This document shows positions 39,120 to 49,180 of a stretch of 64,000 bases of DNA, in pieces. The DNA lies in NCBI GenBank assembly GCA_021782365.1, contig JAJXVB010000003.1:1-64000 (forward strand), written 5' to 3'. Position 1 is the first letter of the stretch; every line of letters begins with the position of its first letter. Source of the DNA: Pseudomonadota bacterium. GTDB lineage: Bacteria; Pseudomonadota; Gammaproteobacteria; Burkholderiales; Gallionellaceae. The position numbers and the translations under genes were made by a program. The notes under the pieces are model-generated. The model saw only the letters and a program-made list of their open reading frames with translations. It was not told where the DNA came from and did no database searches.

Positions 39120-40151
39120 ATGCAGAATTTTCACAGGCTGGTGGAGGACATTCAGAGCAACTGCGACATCACGGATGCGCGCTATGCGCGAAACATGACG
39201 ATGTGCATGTACCTTCTGGAGATGAGGCAGTATTACCGGTGGGAACACGATATACCGTTTTCCGAAAGCCCGCCCAAGAGCGAGCTCGGGCAATGGCTGG
39301 TGAGGCGAGAGCAGCACTGGGATGCTGTCGAGGATGCGTCCTATGTTCCGATACGCATAGGTGAGGAGGAGAAGGAGCCTTTCGATGCGGATGCCATCAA
39401 CCGTCTTCTAGTCCCTAGGGGCTATGTTTACAGCGCGGGATTCGGGCGTTTCAACAAGCCGCATTTCTTTTTGGGTGAGCTCATAAGGAAGGAAGAGCGG
39501 GACGGATTCACGATCCTGGTCTCCGGCTGCGAATATGCGCGCGATCTGATCGCGCCCCCTGCTGCATTGCAGAACCGCACCATCTATTTGAGGCGCGAGG
39601 CAGTCAAGCGCATGATCTGGGAGAAGTTCGAGGAGTGGCGCTGGAGCAAGCGCGACAAGTCACAGCCCGGTGCATTCTCCTGCTACGACTTCGATGCCGA
39701 TCCCGATTCTGCGCTGGAGATGATGGCCGACGCAGAAGGGGAGGCGATGATACTCCATGAACTGGGCGAAGGAATGGCGGGCGACCTGCTCGGGGAGGAC
39801 TGGGAGATGATGCTCTCGAAGTTTTCCTCGCGCAGAATGGAGATCATCGCGCGCGCGGTGCGCGACCATCTTGCCGATTGCCTATCTACATTGCCGAGGC
39901 TCATCGAGATGGACGCCAGGTGTTCTCTCGACTTCTATTTCATCAATTTCGAAGGCATGCGCAGGGCGCTTTTCCCCTCTTTGCTTTCAGCCTACCGAAG
40001 CTTCCGCGAGTCAGGAAACATGGAGCCTCTGAATGATGCTGCAAGGCTTGGCAGGGAACATTGGCTTGTAAAGGCGCGCGCTATGCTCGAGGTGTTTGAG
40101 CGGGAGGGCGCGCTGGAAAACGGGTTCACGGAAGAGAAGCTTGCCTTGTAG
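39120..40151 (+). CDS. Conserved-looking cytosolic protein of unknown function
   Basis: I do not recognise this 343-residue protein. It has no signal peptide or membrane helix, is rich in charged residues and aromatic amino acids, and has recognisable compact blocks (GYVYSAGFGRFNKPHFFLGEL, DLIAPPAALQNRTIYLRREA, EEWRWSKRDKSQPGAF). The start at 39120 lies nine bases after AGGAG; an ATG at 39111 touches that site. It is divergent from the P-type ATPase and ends four bases before a convergent small gene. Base composition matches neighbours, so it is probably native. Confidence 0.75.
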   Translation: MQNFHRLVEDIQSNCDITDARYARNMTMCMYLLEMRQYYRWEHDIPFSESPPKSELGQWLVRREQHWDAVEDASYVPIRIGEEEKEPFDADAINRLLVPRGYVYSAGFGRFNKPHFFLGELIRKEERDGFTILVSGCEYARDLIAPPAALQNRTIYLRREAVKRMIWEKFEEWRWSKRDKSQPGAFSCYDFDADPDSALEMMADAEGEAMILHELGEGMAGDLLGEDWEMMLSKFSSRRMEIIARAVRDHLADCLSTLPRLIEMDARCSLDFYFINFEGMRRALFPSLLSAYRSFRESGNMEPLNDAARLGREHWLVKARAMLEVFEREGALENGFTEEKLAL

Positions 40152-40155
40152 CGTA

Positions 40156-40425
40156 TCACTCGGGCTTGTAGAAATTGATCACGTTGGATTTCTTCGGGTC
40201 GTCGGAGAAATAGGGCTTCTCGTTCCGGTCGAACCCGAGCGCATCGGCAATTTCCGCCTCGCGTTCCGAGATGATGCCAAAGCAATCGCGTATTTCCTCT
40301 TTGGTGCTGTCTGACAGCACGGAGGGCTTGCCGAAGCCGGTTGCGGTGTCCTTTGCAATGCTTGCCAGAACCTTGCGCATCGCGCGCAGTATCTGCTGTT
40401 CCTTGGATAGGTTTTCGGTATTCAT
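40156..40425 (-). CDS. Small acidic protein of unknown function
   Basis: An 89-residue protein starting MNTENLSKEQQILRAMRKVLASIAKD, with two predicted helices in the first half and a short end segment KKSNVINFYKPE. No motif is recognised. It is soluble, without cysteine pairs except one Cys in DCFGIISER. It converges on the unknown 343-residue gene and lies downstream of trmL on the same strand. Similar small proteins are often left hypothetical. Confidence 0.65.
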   Translation of the reverse strand: MNTENLSKEQQILRAMRKVLASIAKDTATGFGKPSVLSDSTKEEIRDCFGIISEREAEIADALGFDRNEKPYFSDDPKKSNVINFYKPE

Positions 40426-40489
40426 GATGTATGGGAAGGCGGGTTGAGATCAGCCAAGCTTACTGGAAAACTTTTTTTTAGCAATACGT

Positions 40490-40963
40490 TCAAGGCGTTT
40501 TTTTTGCGCCTGAAAAACCCTGCTGCCGCCATGCTTCGTATACGGCGACAGCCACAGAATTCGAGAGGTTGAGGCTGCGGTTCATGGGCAGCATGGGTAG
40601 CCTCATGCGATGCCTATCATCGAACCTGTCGAGAACCTCTTGGGGAAGCCCGCGGCTTTCCGGGCCGAAGAGAAATGCGTCGTTCTCCTGGAAGCTGGCT
40701 TCGTGAAAGGGCTGGGAGCCCTTAGTTGTGAAGGCGAACACGCGTTCAGGGTCGAAGGCCGAGAGACAGTCCTCAAGGGTTTCGTGGACCTTGAGCGTTG
40801 CGAACTCGTGGTAGTCTAGCCCCGCGCGCAGCAGCTGCTTGTCTTCAAGCGTGAAGCCGAGCGGACTGATGAGATGCAGCTGGCAGCCCGTGTTCGCGCA
40901 CAGTCTTATGATGTTTCCCGTGTTGGGCGGGATCTCGGGCTGGTAGAGGATTACGTGGAACAT
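40490..40963 (-). CDS. trmL: tRNA (cytidine(34)-2'-O)-methyltransferase
   Basis: TrmL methylates the ribose of wobble base 34 in tRNA-Leu isoacceptors using SAM. The 157-residue SPOUT protein has the start [26 protein letters not shown] and the knot motifs [16 protein letters not shown] and [22 protein letters not shown], at the usual family size. It lies downstream of comF on the same strand. Confidence 0.94.
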   Translation of the reverse strand: MFHVILYQPEIPPNTGNIIRLCANTGCQLHLISPLGFTLEDKQLLRAGLDYHEFATLKVHETLEDCLSAFDPERVFAFTTKGSQPFHEASFQENDAFLFGPESRGLPQEVLDRFDDRHRMRLPMLPMNRSLNLSNSVAVAVYEAWRQQGFSGAKKTP

Positions 40964-41022
40964 GGCTTTAAGTCTATGTCAAAGGCTAGAATTATCGCGC
41001 TTTCCGAAAGGTTGCGCAGCTT

Positions 41023-41733
41023 TCATGTTGTTCTTGCGATCACCCATGCGCTGACTCTGGCAGCGCCTTTGGTCAATGCCGCTTTTGCCAGCGCATTCAT
41101 GCTGGCGCCCGAAGTCATCACGTCGTCTACAAGTGCTACATGCTTGCCGGAAAAATCCGCATCGCAGCCGAATGCGCCGCGCATGTTTTTGCCGCGCTGA
41201 TCGTAGGGTAGGGAGGTTTGCGATGGCGTATCGCGCAGCCTCTGGCAGGCTTGGTTCAGAAGAGGGATGCCGAGAGACTTTGAAAGCGGCTTCGCGATCA
41301 GCTGTGCCTGGTTGAAACCGCGGCTCTTCAACCTTGCTGGATGCAGCGGCATCGCGATCAAACAATCGGGCAGATTGGATCGGTCTGGCAGCGGAGCCAG
41401 TTTTTTCGCCATCATTCTCGCAAGGAAGATCTGCTCGTCGTATTTCATCGCCTGGATCAGCCGGTCTATCGGAAAGCTGTAGGCGAAGACCGCAACGGTA
41501 TGGGAGAAGGCTGGCGGATCTTTCAGACAGTGGCCGCACACTTCGCCGTTAGGCGCGGGCTTGGCGCAGACCGGGCAATGCGATCCGGCAAGATAAGGCA
41601 ATGCGGCATCGCATGCCTCGCACCAGACGCCGTGATGGCTCATGCTGCCGCAAAGCACGCAAGGCTCGGCTGGCAGCCTGAAATTCGAGCAGATGTTCAA
41701 TATCGCGCTTTGAACAATTGACAAGGCTTCCAC
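41023..41733 (-). CDS. comF: ComF family phosphoribosyltransferase-like protein
   Basis: ComF-family proteins join a zinc finger to a phosphoribosyltransferase-like domain and are needed for DNA uptake in naturally competent bacteria. The 236-residue product has zinc cysteines in CVLCGSM...CEACDA and CPVCAK...CGHCLKD (residues about 20-70), followed by MPLHPARLKSRGFNQAQLIA and the PRPP-type loop ALVDDVMTSGASMNAL. It is divergent from bioB; no other competence gene is in the window. Confidence 0.9.
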   Translation of the reverse strand: MEALSIVQSAILNICSNFRLPAEPCVLCGSMSHHGVWCEACDAALPYLAGSHCPVCAKPAPNGEVCGHCLKDPPAFSHTVAVFAYSFPIDRLIQAMKYDEQIFLARMMAKKLAPLPDRSNLPDCLIAMPLHPARLKSRGFNQAQLIAKPLSKSLGIPLLNQACQRLRDTPSQTSLPYDQRGKNMRGAFGCDADFSGKHVALVDDVMTSGASMNALAKAALTKGAARVSAWVIARTT

Positions 41734-41747
41734 CTTTCCACGATGAT
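41718..41747 (+). promoter_or_regulatory. Putative bioB promoter
   Basis: A perfect TTGACA (41718-41723) is followed after 18 bases by GATGAT (41742-41747, 4 of 6 to TATAAT). It lies in the start region of the divergent comF, 30 bases before bioB. ATGATG/CATCAT around 41743-41763 forms a 6-base inverted repeat that might be an operator; it does not look like the E. coli BirA site. Confidence 0.45.
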
Positions 41748-41777
41748 GCCGGACTAAACATCATACCTTGAGTTGCC

Positions 41778-42761
41778 ATGAACACACAGACGATTGCTTT
41801 TCATAGACCCGCAAAAAATCTCCCCCAACGCATCTCGGTGGAGGAGGTGGAGGCACTCTTCAGGCTGCCCTTTGCCGATCTGCTCTATCGCGCGCAGCAG
41901 GTTCACCGGGAGCATTTCGATCCCAACCAGGTCCAGCTCTCCACCCTGCTTTCCATCAAGACCGGAGGATGCTCCGAGGATTGCGGCTATTGCCCCCAGT
42001 CCGCATTCCATTCGACCGGCGTGGAAAACCACAGGATGCTGCAGCTTGACGAGGTTGTGCGCGCAGCACGCGCAGCCCAAGAGGCCGGGGCTGACAGGTT
42101 CTGCATGGGGGCGGCCTGGCGCGAGCCATCCGAGGAGGACATGCAAAGCGTCGTCGAGATGGTCAAGGCGGTGCGGGGCCTGGGGATGGAAACCTGCGCC
42201 ACGCTCGGCATGCTGAACGACGAGCAGACTTTGATGCTCAAAAATGCGGGGCTAGATTACTACAACCACAATCTCGATACCTCGCCCGAATTCTATGGCC
42301 ACATCATCAGCACGCGAGACTATCAGGACAGGCTCGATACGCTGGAGAGAGTGAGGCGAGCAGGCATGCATGTTTGCAGCGGCGGCATCGTCGGAATGGG
42401 GGAGAGCGTAGCACAGCGCGCGGGACTGATCGCGCAGCTTGCGAACCTGGACCCTTATCCCGAGAGCGTTCCCATCAACAACCTCGTGAAGGTCGAGGGG
42501 ACACCGCTTGCCGAGGAGGAAGATCTTGATCCGCTGGATTTCGTGCGCACCATCGCCGTTGCGCGCATCGCGATGCCGGAGGCGCGCGTGAGGTTGTCGG
42601 CGGGGCGGCAGCAGATGTCGGATGCCGTTCAGGCGCTTTGCTTCCTGGCAGGAGCCAATTCGATCTTTTACGGCGATCAGCTCCTGACCACGGGAAACCC
42701 CGAGGTCGAACGCGACCGTGCGCTTTTGGACAAGCTCGGAATGCATGCCGGAAAGGAATGA
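41778..42761 (+). CDS. bioB: Biotin synthase
   Basis: BioB is a radical-SAM enzyme that inserts sulfur into dethiobiotin. The 327-residue protein has the [4Fe-4S] cysteines Cys65, Cys69 and Cys72 in [14 protein letters not shown] and further family motifs [16 protein letters not shown] and the end [23 protein letters not shown]. It is the first gene of the bioB-F-H-C-D operon and is followed eight bases later by bioF. Confidence 0.98.
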   Translation: MNTQTIAFHRPAKNLPQRISVEEVEALFRLPFADLLYRAQQVHREHFDPNQVQLSTLLSIKTGGCSEDCGYCPQSAFHSTGVENHRMLQLDEVVRAARAAQEAGADRFCMGAAWREPSEEDMQSVVEMVKAVRGLGMETCATLGMLNDEQTLMLKNAGLDYYNHNLDTSPEFYGHIISTRDYQDRLDTLERVRRAGMHVCSGGIVGMGESVAQRAGLIAQLANLDPYPESVPINNLVKVEGTPLAEEEDLDPLDFVRTIAVARIAMPEARVRLSAGRQQMSDAVQALCFLAGANSIFYGDQLLTTGNPEVERDRALLDKLGMHAGKE

Positions 42762-42768
42762 TTTGCAG

Positions 42769-43923
42769 ATGCCGTTTTCCAGACTGCAACTTGAGCTCGA
42801 TGAACGGGCCGCAAACGGGCTGCTGCGCAAGAGGCACACGCTGACAGGTCCGCAGGGCGCCCATGTCGAGGTGGATGGGAAAAGGTATATTTCGTTTTCG
42901 AGCAACGACTATCTTGGGCTCGCAAACCATCCCAGGGTGGCGGCAGCGCTCAAGTCCGGCGCCGATATCTATGGGGCAGGCGCGGGCGCTGCGCATCTCG
43001 TGACAGGCCATAGCCTCGCTCACGAAAGACTGGAGGAAGAGCTTGCGGCCTTCGTTGGCAAACCCTCCGCACTGCTTTTTTCGACTGGCTTTATGGCGAA
43101 CATCGGCGCCGTGCAGGCGCTCGTTGGCCGAGGCGACACGGTTTATGCGGACAGGCTGAACCATGCATCCCTGAACGATGCGATGCTTTTGTCGCGCGCG
43201 ACGGTCAGGCGCTACCGCCACAGCGATCTCGGTCAGCTCGCAAGGATGCTGGGTGAGACTACTGATGGACAGAGGCTCGTCATGACCGATGCGGTGTTCA
43301 GCATGGATGGAGACAGGGCGCCGCTGCCAGCGCTTCTTGAGCTCTGCGAGAAGCACGATGCATGGCTTTTAATCGACGATGCGCACGGCTTCGGCGTGTC
43401 GGGAGAAAGGGGGCGAGGGTCGATGTCGCACTTCGGCATCGACCATCCCCGCATTATCTACATGGCAACGCTGGGCAAGGCGGCTGGCGTGTTCGGCGCC
43501 TTCGTCGCAGCGGAAAAGGTGGTGATCGAGGCGCTGATCAACAATGCGAGAGGCTACATATACACGACCGCGACGCCGCCCGCGCTTTCCGTTGCGCTCC
43601 TGGAGAGTCTGGTTTTAATCGATGAGGCCGATGAATCCAGAGCGCATCTCAAGGCGCTGACGAAGCGCCTCAAGCAGAGCCTGGAAGGGCTAAAGTGGAG
43701 GCTGATGGATTCGGATACGCCGATACAGCCTCTTCTGATAGGCGGAAACCAGGAGACAATGGACGTCAGCATGGGATTGCGCGAGCGGGGCATCTGGGTC
43801 GCCGCGATCAGGCCGCCTACGGTGCCGGATGGTACGGCAAGGCTGCGCATCGCGCTGTCGGCAGCGCACGATTTCTCCGACATCGAAAAACTGGCAAAGG
43901 CATTGCATGAGCTTGCACGTTGA
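42769..43923 (+). CDS. bioF: 8-amino-7-oxononanoate synthase
   Basis: BioF condenses pimeloyl-ACP/CoA with alanine to form KAPA using PLP. The start at 42769 (MPFSRLQLELDERAANGLLRKR) gives 384 residues, the family size; the longer frame to 42718 lies inside bioB. The PLP lysine is Lys237 in IIYMATLGKAAGVFGAF, and SSNDYLGLANHPRV and LLIDDAHGFGVSG are typical. Its last 17 bases overlap bioH. Confidence 0.97.
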   Translation: MPFSRLQLELDERAANGLLRKRHTLTGPQGAHVEVDGKRYISFSSNDYLGLANHPRVAAALKSGADIYGAGAGAAHLVTGHSLAHERLEEELAAFVGKPSALLFSTGFMANIGAVQALVGRGDTVYADRLNHASLNDAMLLSRATVRRYRHSDLGQLARMLGETTDGQRLVMTDAVFSMDGDRAPLPALLELCEKHDAWLLIDDAHGFGVSGERGRGSMSHFGIDHPRIIYMATLGKAAGVFGAFVAAEKVVIEALINNARGYIYTTATPPALSVALLESLVLIDEADESRAHLKALTKRLKQSLEGLKWRLMDSDTPIQPLLIGGNQETMDVSMGLRERGIWVAAIRPPTVPDGTARLRIALSAAHDFSDIEKLAKALHELAR

Positions 43924-44674
43924 CAGCTACGGAAGCCTTGGAAGACCATTGCTCTTCATCCACGGATGGGGGATGCACGGCGGGATGTGGGGAGATGTGC
44001 TGGAAATCCTGGGGCGGCAGTTCAGGGTTTTCGCAGTCGATCTGCCTGGCCACGGATATGGGCGAGGAACCGGGACGGAGACGATAGATTCCATCGCCGA
44101 TGAATTGGCGGACCAGTTCCGGGATGAATTGACCGTATGCGGATGGTCTCTCGGCGGACAGATCGCGCTCCGCTTGGCGATGCGTTTTCCCGATAGGGTT
44201 GCTCGCCTGGTGCTGATATCCAGCACGCCCTGTTTCGTGCAGAAGGAGGGTTGGTCCTGCGCGATGTCGGAAAAGACGCTTGCCGATTTTTCGGATGCGC
44301 TGCAGCAGGATTATGTTGCGACCCTGCGCCGCTTTCTTTCGCTGCAGTTAAGGGGAAGCGAAAACGAGCGCGAGCACCTGTCTTTGCTGCGCAAGAGTCT
44401 GATGAGCCGGGGAGAGCCGAACCTTGCCGCGTTGCAGTCAGGGCTCCGCATGCTAAGAGACGTCGATCTGAGGGATGCGCTTTCCGATATAAATCAGCCT
44501 GCACTCGTGATCTCGGGGGACAGGGATACGCTGACGCCGCTTGCCGCATCCCGGTACATGGCGGAAAGAATGCCGAATGCCAGGCTTGCGACGATAGCGG
44601 GAGCGGCTCATGCGCCATTCCTTTCGCACACGGAAGAATTCGTAGGACACATTTCAGGATTTATGCATGGATGA
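43907..44674 (+). CDS. bioH: Pimeloyl-ACP methyl ester carboxylesterase
   Basis: BioH removes the methyl ester that BioC placed on the growing pimeloyl chain. The start at 43907 (MSLHVDSYGSLGRPLLFIHG) gives 255 residues of alpha/beta-hydrolase fold with nucleophile Ser81 in CGWSLGGQIAL, an acid in VISGDRDTLTP and the His of GAAHAPFLSH. The longer frame to 43829 is inside bioF. It overlaps bioF by 17 and bioC by 8 bases. Confidence 0.95.
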   Translation: MSLHVDSYGSLGRPLLFIHGWGMHGGMWGDVLEILGRQFRVFAVDLPGHGYGRGTGTETIDSIADELADQFRDELTVCGWSLGGQIALRLAMRFPDRVARLVLISSTPCFVQKEGWSCAMSEKTLADFSDALQQDYVATLRRFLSLQLRGSENEREHLSLLRKSLMSRGEPNLAALQSGLRMLRDVDLRDALSDINQPALVISGDRDTLTPLAASRYMAERMPNARLATIAGAAHAPFLSHTEEFVGHISGFMHG

Positions 44675-45542
44675 ATTTGCGATAGACAAGAGGACGATGC
44701 GCCGCGCGTTCTCGCGCGCGGCTTTGGGGTATGATGCATCCGCCGTGCTGCAGCGCGAGGTGTGCAAGCGCATGCTCGAGCGCCTGGATTTCATCAGGCT
44801 TAAGCCCGGTCGCCTGCTCGACGCGGGATCCGGGACTGGCTGGGGAGGAAGGCAGCTCTCAGAACGATATCCCGATGCGGAAGTCATATCGCTGGACATC
44901 GCGATCGGCATGCTTGAAGCCGCCAAAAAAAGCGCGGGATGGTGGCAGAAGCTTTTCGGCGGAAGAAGACAGATGGCGGTCTGCGCGGACGTGGAAGCCT
45001 TGCCCTTGATGTCGGACAGCGTGGAGATGGTCTGGTCCAACCTTGCATTGCAGTGGTGCAACGACCTGCCCTCGACCTTCGTCGATCTGCATCGCGTGCT
45101 GAAGGCGGAGGGCATGGTGATGTTCAGCACATTCGGGCCGGATACACTGAAGGAGTTGCGCCAGGCATTCATGGGGGTGGATGAACACAACCATCTGAAC
45201 CGTTTCGCGGACATGCACGACATCGGGGACATGCTCGTGCATGCGGGATTTTCGGAGCCGGTGATGGACATGGAATACATCACCCTGACCTATGACGACG
45301 TGAAGAGTGTGCTGAATGACCTCAAGGCCATAGGCGCGCACAACGCGACTCAAGGGAGAGGGAAGGGGCTGATGGGGAAAACCGCCTTTGGTCGCCTGAT
45401 CGAAAACTATGAAAAATTCAGGCGGGACGGCAAGCTGCCGGCCACATATGAGATCGTCTACGGGCATGCATGGAAACCCAAGCCGCGCATCACGCGCGAC
45501 GGCGCGGCTATCGTCAAGACTTCGTTCAGGATGAACAAATGA
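44667..45542 (+). CDS. bioC: Malonyl-ACP O-methyltransferase
   Basis: BioC starts biotin synthesis by methylating malonyl-ACP so that fatty acid synthase can elongate it. The 291-residue SAM-dependent protein has an N-terminal RRAFSRAALGYDASAVLQREV, SAM motif I LLDAGSGTGWGGRQLSERYP and the later LALQWCNDLPSTFVDLHRVL and MFSTFGPDTLKELRQAF, the BioC signature. It overlaps bioH upstream and shares ATGA with bioD downstream. Confidence 0.96.
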   Translation: MDEFAIDKRTMRRAFSRAALGYDASAVLQREVCKRMLERLDFIRLKPGRLLDAGSGTGWGGRQLSERYPDAEVISLDIAIGMLEAAKKSAGWWQKLFGGRRQMAVCADVEALPLMSDSVEMVWSNLALQWCNDLPSTFVDLHRVLKAEGMVMFSTFGPDTLKELRQAFMGVDEHNHLNRFADMHDIGDMLVHAGFSEPVMDMEYITLTYDDVKSVLNDLKAIGAHNATQGRGKGLMGKTAFGRLIENYEKFRRDGKLPATYEIVYGHAWKPKPRITRDGAAIVKTSFRMNK

Positions 45543-46207
45543 ATTATTTCGTCACGGGAACAGATACGGATGTCGGCAAGACCCTGATCAGCTGTGCGCT
45601 GCTTCACGCCTTTGCGGAAAGGGGGATGCGCGTGGTCGGCATGAAGCCGGTTGCGGCCGGTGGCTGCGACGAAAATGGCCGCAACGAGGACGACAAGAAG
45701 CTGCGCGCCGCGAGCAACGTGCAGGCGGGTTTCGGTCAGACCAATCCATACTGTTTTACGCATGCGGTCGCCCCGCATCTGGCGGCGAAATTCGTCGGGG
45801 TGAGCATCAATATGGAGCGCATCATCGAGTCATACAGGGAGCTCGCGGCCCAGGCCGATGTCGTGATCGTCGAGGGCGCTGGCGGATTCAGGGTGCCGCT
45901 CAACGATGGAGAGGAAATCTCGGACATCGCGGTCGAACTCGGGCTCCCCGTCATCCTGGTGGTCGGCATGAGGCTGGGCTGCATCAACCATGCGCTTCTC
46001 ACAACTGACGCGATCAAGACCAGAGGGCTTGAACTTGCGGGATGGGTGGCCAATGTTCTGGATGAAAACATGGAAATGCTGGAAGGGAACATCGAGACCA
46101 TTAAGCAGCGGATCGATGCGCCGCTGATAGGCGTGGTGCCTTATCAGGCTTCCCCCGATGCGAGGGACGTCGCGAAAAGACTGGATGTGGTGCCGCTCGC
46201 GCAGTGA
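45539..46207 (+). CDS. bioD: Dethiobiotin synthetase
   Basis: BioD carboxylates DAPA to dethiobiotin with ATP. The start at 45539 (MNYFVTGTDTDVGKTLISCALL) gives 222 residues with the P-loop TGTDTDVGKT, KPVAAGG and the VIVEGAGGFRVPLND segment. It overlaps bioC by four bases. No bioA follows, so DAPA synthase must be elsewhere in the genome or replaced by BioK/BioU types. Confidence 0.96.
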   Translation: MNYFVTGTDTDVGKTLISCALLHAFAERGMRVVGMKPVAAGGCDENGRNEDDKKLRAASNVQAGFGQTNPYCFTHAVAPHLAAKFVGVSINMERIIESYRELAAQADVVIVEGAGGFRVPLNDGEEISDIAVELGLPVILVVGMRLGCINHALLTTDAIKTRGLELAGWVANVLDENMEMLEGNIETIKQRIDAPLIGVVPYQASPDARDVAKRLDVVPLAQ

Positions 46208-46274
46208 GCGCGTAAGATGCGCGGATGTTATGATGCGTCTGGATGTGAACAAGACTGCTTATTCAGGAGAGAAT

Positions 46275-46922
46275 ATGAAGATTTTGTTGGCAGACGACCA
46301 TGCGCTTTTCCGGGAAGGAATGCGCTATGTGTTGCGGCAATTGTCGGAAGATGTGGAAATACTGGAGGCAGGCACCTTCCAGGATGCGCTGAAGATTGCA
46401 GCCCAGCATCCTGAACTTGAACTGGCGCTGCTCGACCTGCACATGCCTGGAAGCGATGGTCCGAAATCGGTCAGCTTCTTTCGCAGGCGCTACCCGCACA
46501 TTCCGGTCGTGGTGGTTTCAGGCGAGGAAGCAAATTTGAACATGGAAAAAACATTGGATTACGGAGCCTCCGGTTTTGTCAGCAAGAGCTCGGGCTCTGA
46601 AGTCATGCTCGATGCATTGAAGCTCGTTCTGTCTGGCGGAATATATGTTCCACCTCACCTGAGGCACAGGTCCGCTCACGCCAAGAAGGACAAGCGCAGT
46701 TTGAACACAAACAGCTATGGGCTGACACAGCGCCAGATGGAGGTGCTGCATCACCTCTGCATGGGCATGAGCAACAAGGAGATCGCGGCCGCGATCAATC
46801 TCGCCGAAGGAACGGTCAAGATACATGTCGCGGCGGTATACCAGACGCTCAAGGTCAACAACCGCCTAGAGGCGTTGAGGGTTGCGGAGCATCTGGGACT
46901 GGTCGGAGAGCTGCATGGCTGA
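46275..46922 (+). CDS. NarL/FixJ-type response regulator, orphan
   Basis: The 215-residue protein has a receiver domain (about 1-120) with acidic pair LLADDHALF, phospho-acceptor Asp54 in ALLDLHMPG, the switch Ser in VVVSGEE and Lys105 in GFVSKSS, then a LuxR helix-turn-helix (about 150-210) with [41 protein letters not shown] lies five bases before the ATG. No histidine kinase is nearby; its last 8 bases overlap the ftsK start, an uncommon partner. Confidence 0.9.
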   Translation: MKILLADDHALFREGMRYVLRQLSEDVEILEAGTFQDALKIAAQHPELELALLDLHMPGSDGPKSVSFFRRRYPHIPVVVVSGEEANLNMEKTLDYGASGFVSKSSGSEVMLDALKLVLSGGIYVPPHLRHRSAHAKKDKRSLNTNSYGLTQRQMEVLHHLCMGMSNKEIAAAINLAEGTVKIHVAAVYQTLKVNNRLEALRVAEHLGLVGELHG

Positions 46923-49176
46923 TGAGGCAATGCCGGCAAGCCGCCTGCTCAAGCTGCTGCGCGAATCGCGCTGGCTGCTGCTCGCGGCACTGGCGGTTTA
47001 TTTCACGGTGGCGCTCTATGGGTACAATTCCGCCGACTCGTCATGGTCGCACACCAGCGCCGAGGCCGGGATAGCGAACCCGGCCGGCGTGCTGGGTGCA
47101 TATCTTTCCGATTTGCTGTTTTATCTCTTCGGCGTTTCCGCATGGTGGATCGTGATCTTCATGCTGCAGCAGGTGTGGGCAGGCTACAGAAGGCTTGGCG
47201 CCGACAGCATCTTCTGCAAGAGGGCGCTCTGGGTATCGGTCGCAGGCTTTCTGATGCTGCTGCTCTTCAGCAGCGCGCTCGAGGCGATACGCTTATACAC
47301 GCTGAAAGCCTCTTTGCCTTTGGCACCAGGCGGCATGATGGGGCTTACGATAGGCGATGCGATGACCCGTTTGCTGGGCTTCACCGGCGCAACCCTGCTG
47401 CTTCTGGCATTGATCGCGAGCGCATTCAGCCTTGCGACCGGCATGTCCTGGCTGAGATTCACAGACTGGCTGGGAGAGAGGATAGAGTTTTCCTACCGCT
47501 GGGCGTTGCAGTTCTGGCAGACACGGGAAGACCGGCGCATCGGTCTTCAGGCGAGCAGCGAACGCAGCGCCGTGGTCGAAGTGGAGAAGAAGCGCGTCGA
47601 GGTTCATGAGCCGATACATATCGAGCAGCCGGTGACCGAGGTTGCGAAGTCTGCTCGCGTGGTGGAAGAAAAACAGATCACGCTTTTCGAGGACATGCCG
47701 GATTCTGAGTTGCCTCCCCTGCATCTTCTCGATCCTGCGGCGCAGCATGTTGAGACTGTCGGGGCGGACATCCTGGAATACACGTCCCGCCTGATCGAGC
47801 ACAAGCTCAAGGACTTCGGGGTCGCGGTGAAGGTGGTGGCGGCCTATCCCGGTCCCGTGATCACGCGCTACGAGATAGAGCCCGCGGTCGGCGTGAAGGG
47901 AAGCCAGATCACCAATCTGGTCAGGGATCTGGCGCGCGCGCTTTCGGTGGTGAGCATAAGGGTCGTCGAGACCATACCCGGCAAGACATACATGGCCTTA
48001 GAGCTGCCGAATGCGAAGCGCCAGATGGTGCAGCTCTCCGAGATACTGAGCTCCAAGGTCTATGCGGACATGCATTCGATGCTGACCATCGCGATGGGCA
48101 AGGACATCTCGGGCAAACCCGTGGTCGCGGATCTTGCGAAGATGCCTCATGTTCTGGTCGCGGGCACCACGGGATCCGGAAAATCGGTGGGCATCAATGC
48201 GATGATCCTGAGCATACTCTACAAGGCGACACCCGATCAGGTGCGGATGCTGCTGATCGATCCCAAGATGCTCGAGCTTTCGATCTACGAAGGCATACCG
48301 CATCTGCTTTGCCCCGTCGTGACCGACATGAGGCAGGCGGCATCCGGCCTCAACTGGTGCGTGCAGGAAATGGACAGGCGCTACAGGCTGATGTCGCATT
48401 TCGGCGTGCGCAACATCGCGGGCTACAACCAGAAGATAAGGGAAGCCATCAAGGCTGAGAAGCCCCTGACCAACCCCTTCTCGCTTACCCCTGAAAATCC
48501 GGAGGCGCTGGAAGAGCTGCCGCTGATCGTGGTGTTCATCGACGAGCTGGCCGACCTGATGATGGTGGTGGGCAAGAAGATAGAGGAGCTGATCGCCCGC
48601 CTTGCGCAGAAGGCTCGCGCGTCCGGCATTCATCTCGTGCTTGCGACCCAGCGCCCGTCGGTCGACGTGATCACAGGTCTCATCAAGGCGAACGTGCCGA
48701 CAAGGGTCGCCTTCCAAGTTTCGAGCAAGATAGATTCGAGGACCATTCTCGACCAGATGGGAGCCGAGACGCTGCTAGGCCAGGGCGACATGCTCTATCT
48801 TCCCCCCGGCACGGGCTATCCCCAGCGCGTCCACGGCGCATTCGTCTCCGACCAGGAAGTGCATCGCGTGGTCGAGCATCTGAAGGAGAAGGGCGAGCCT
48901 AAATACATAGATGGCGTGCTGAATTCCCTCGAAGAATCGGGAGAGGGGGGAGAGGGAGGTTCGGCGCAGGATGCCGAATCCGATCCGCTTTACGATCAGG
49001 CCGTTGCCATCGTGCTGAAGAACCGCAAGGCCTCCATTTCGCTGGTTCAGAGGCATCTGCGCATAGGCTACAACCGCGCGGCGCGCCTTGTCGAACAGAT
49101 GGAGGCGGCAGGGCTGGTCTCCGCGATGCAGAGCAACGGCAACCGCGAAGTGATCGCGCCTTCCAGGCAGGAATGA
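46915..49176 (+). CDS. ftsK: DNA translocase FtsK
   Basis: FtsK moves chromosome dimers and terminus DNA through the septum and activates XerCD at dif. With the start at 46915 ([15 protein letters not shown]) it has 753 residues: four membrane helices at the N-terminus, a short linker (about 210-270), alpha and beta motor domains with Walker A about 417-424 (GTTGSGKS) and Walker [13 protein letters not shown], and the winged-helix gamma domain [41 protein letters not shown] that reads KOPS. It is shorter than E. coli FtsK, as usual. Confidence 0.97.
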   Translation: MADEAMPASRLLKLLRESRWLLLAALAVYFTVALYGYNSADSSWSHTSAEAGIANPAGVLGAYLSDLLFYLFGVSAWWIVIFMLQQVWAGYRRLGADSIFCKRALWVSVAGFLMLLLFSSALEAIRLYTLKASLPLAPGGMMGLTIGDAMTRLLGFTGATLLLLALIASAFSLATGMSWLRFTDWLGERIEFSYRWALQFWQTREDRRIGLQASSERSAVVEVEKKRVEVHEPIHIEQPVTEVAKSARVVEEKQITLFEDMPDSELPPLHLLDPAAQHVETVGADILEYTSRLIEHKLKDFGVAVKVVAAYPGPVITRYEIEPAVGVKGSQITNLVRDLARALSVVSIRVVETIPGKTYMALELPNAKRQMVQLSEILSSKVYADMHSMLTIAMGKDISGKPVVADLAKMPHVLVAGTTGSGKSVGINAMILSILYKATPDQVRMLLIDPKMLELSIYEGIPHLLCPVVTDMRQAASGLNWCVQEMDRRYRLMSHFGVRNIAGYNQKIREAIKAEKPLTNPFSLTPENPEALEELPLIVVFIDELADLMMVVGKKIEELIARLAQKARASGIHLVLATQRPSVDVITGLIKANVPTRVAFQVSSKIDSRTILDQMGAETLLGQGDMLYLPPGTGYPQRVHGAFVSDQEVHRVVEHLKEKGEPKYIDGVLNSLEESGEGGEGGSAQDAESDPLYDQAVAIVLKNRKASISLVQRHLRIGYNRAARLVEQMEAAGLVSAMQSNGNREVIAPSRQE

Positions 49177-49180
49177 ACCA

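Noticed and set aside
40430-40500. T-rich stretches near the trmL end as terminators
   Set aside because: No stem of useful length precedes the T-runs on the minus strand.
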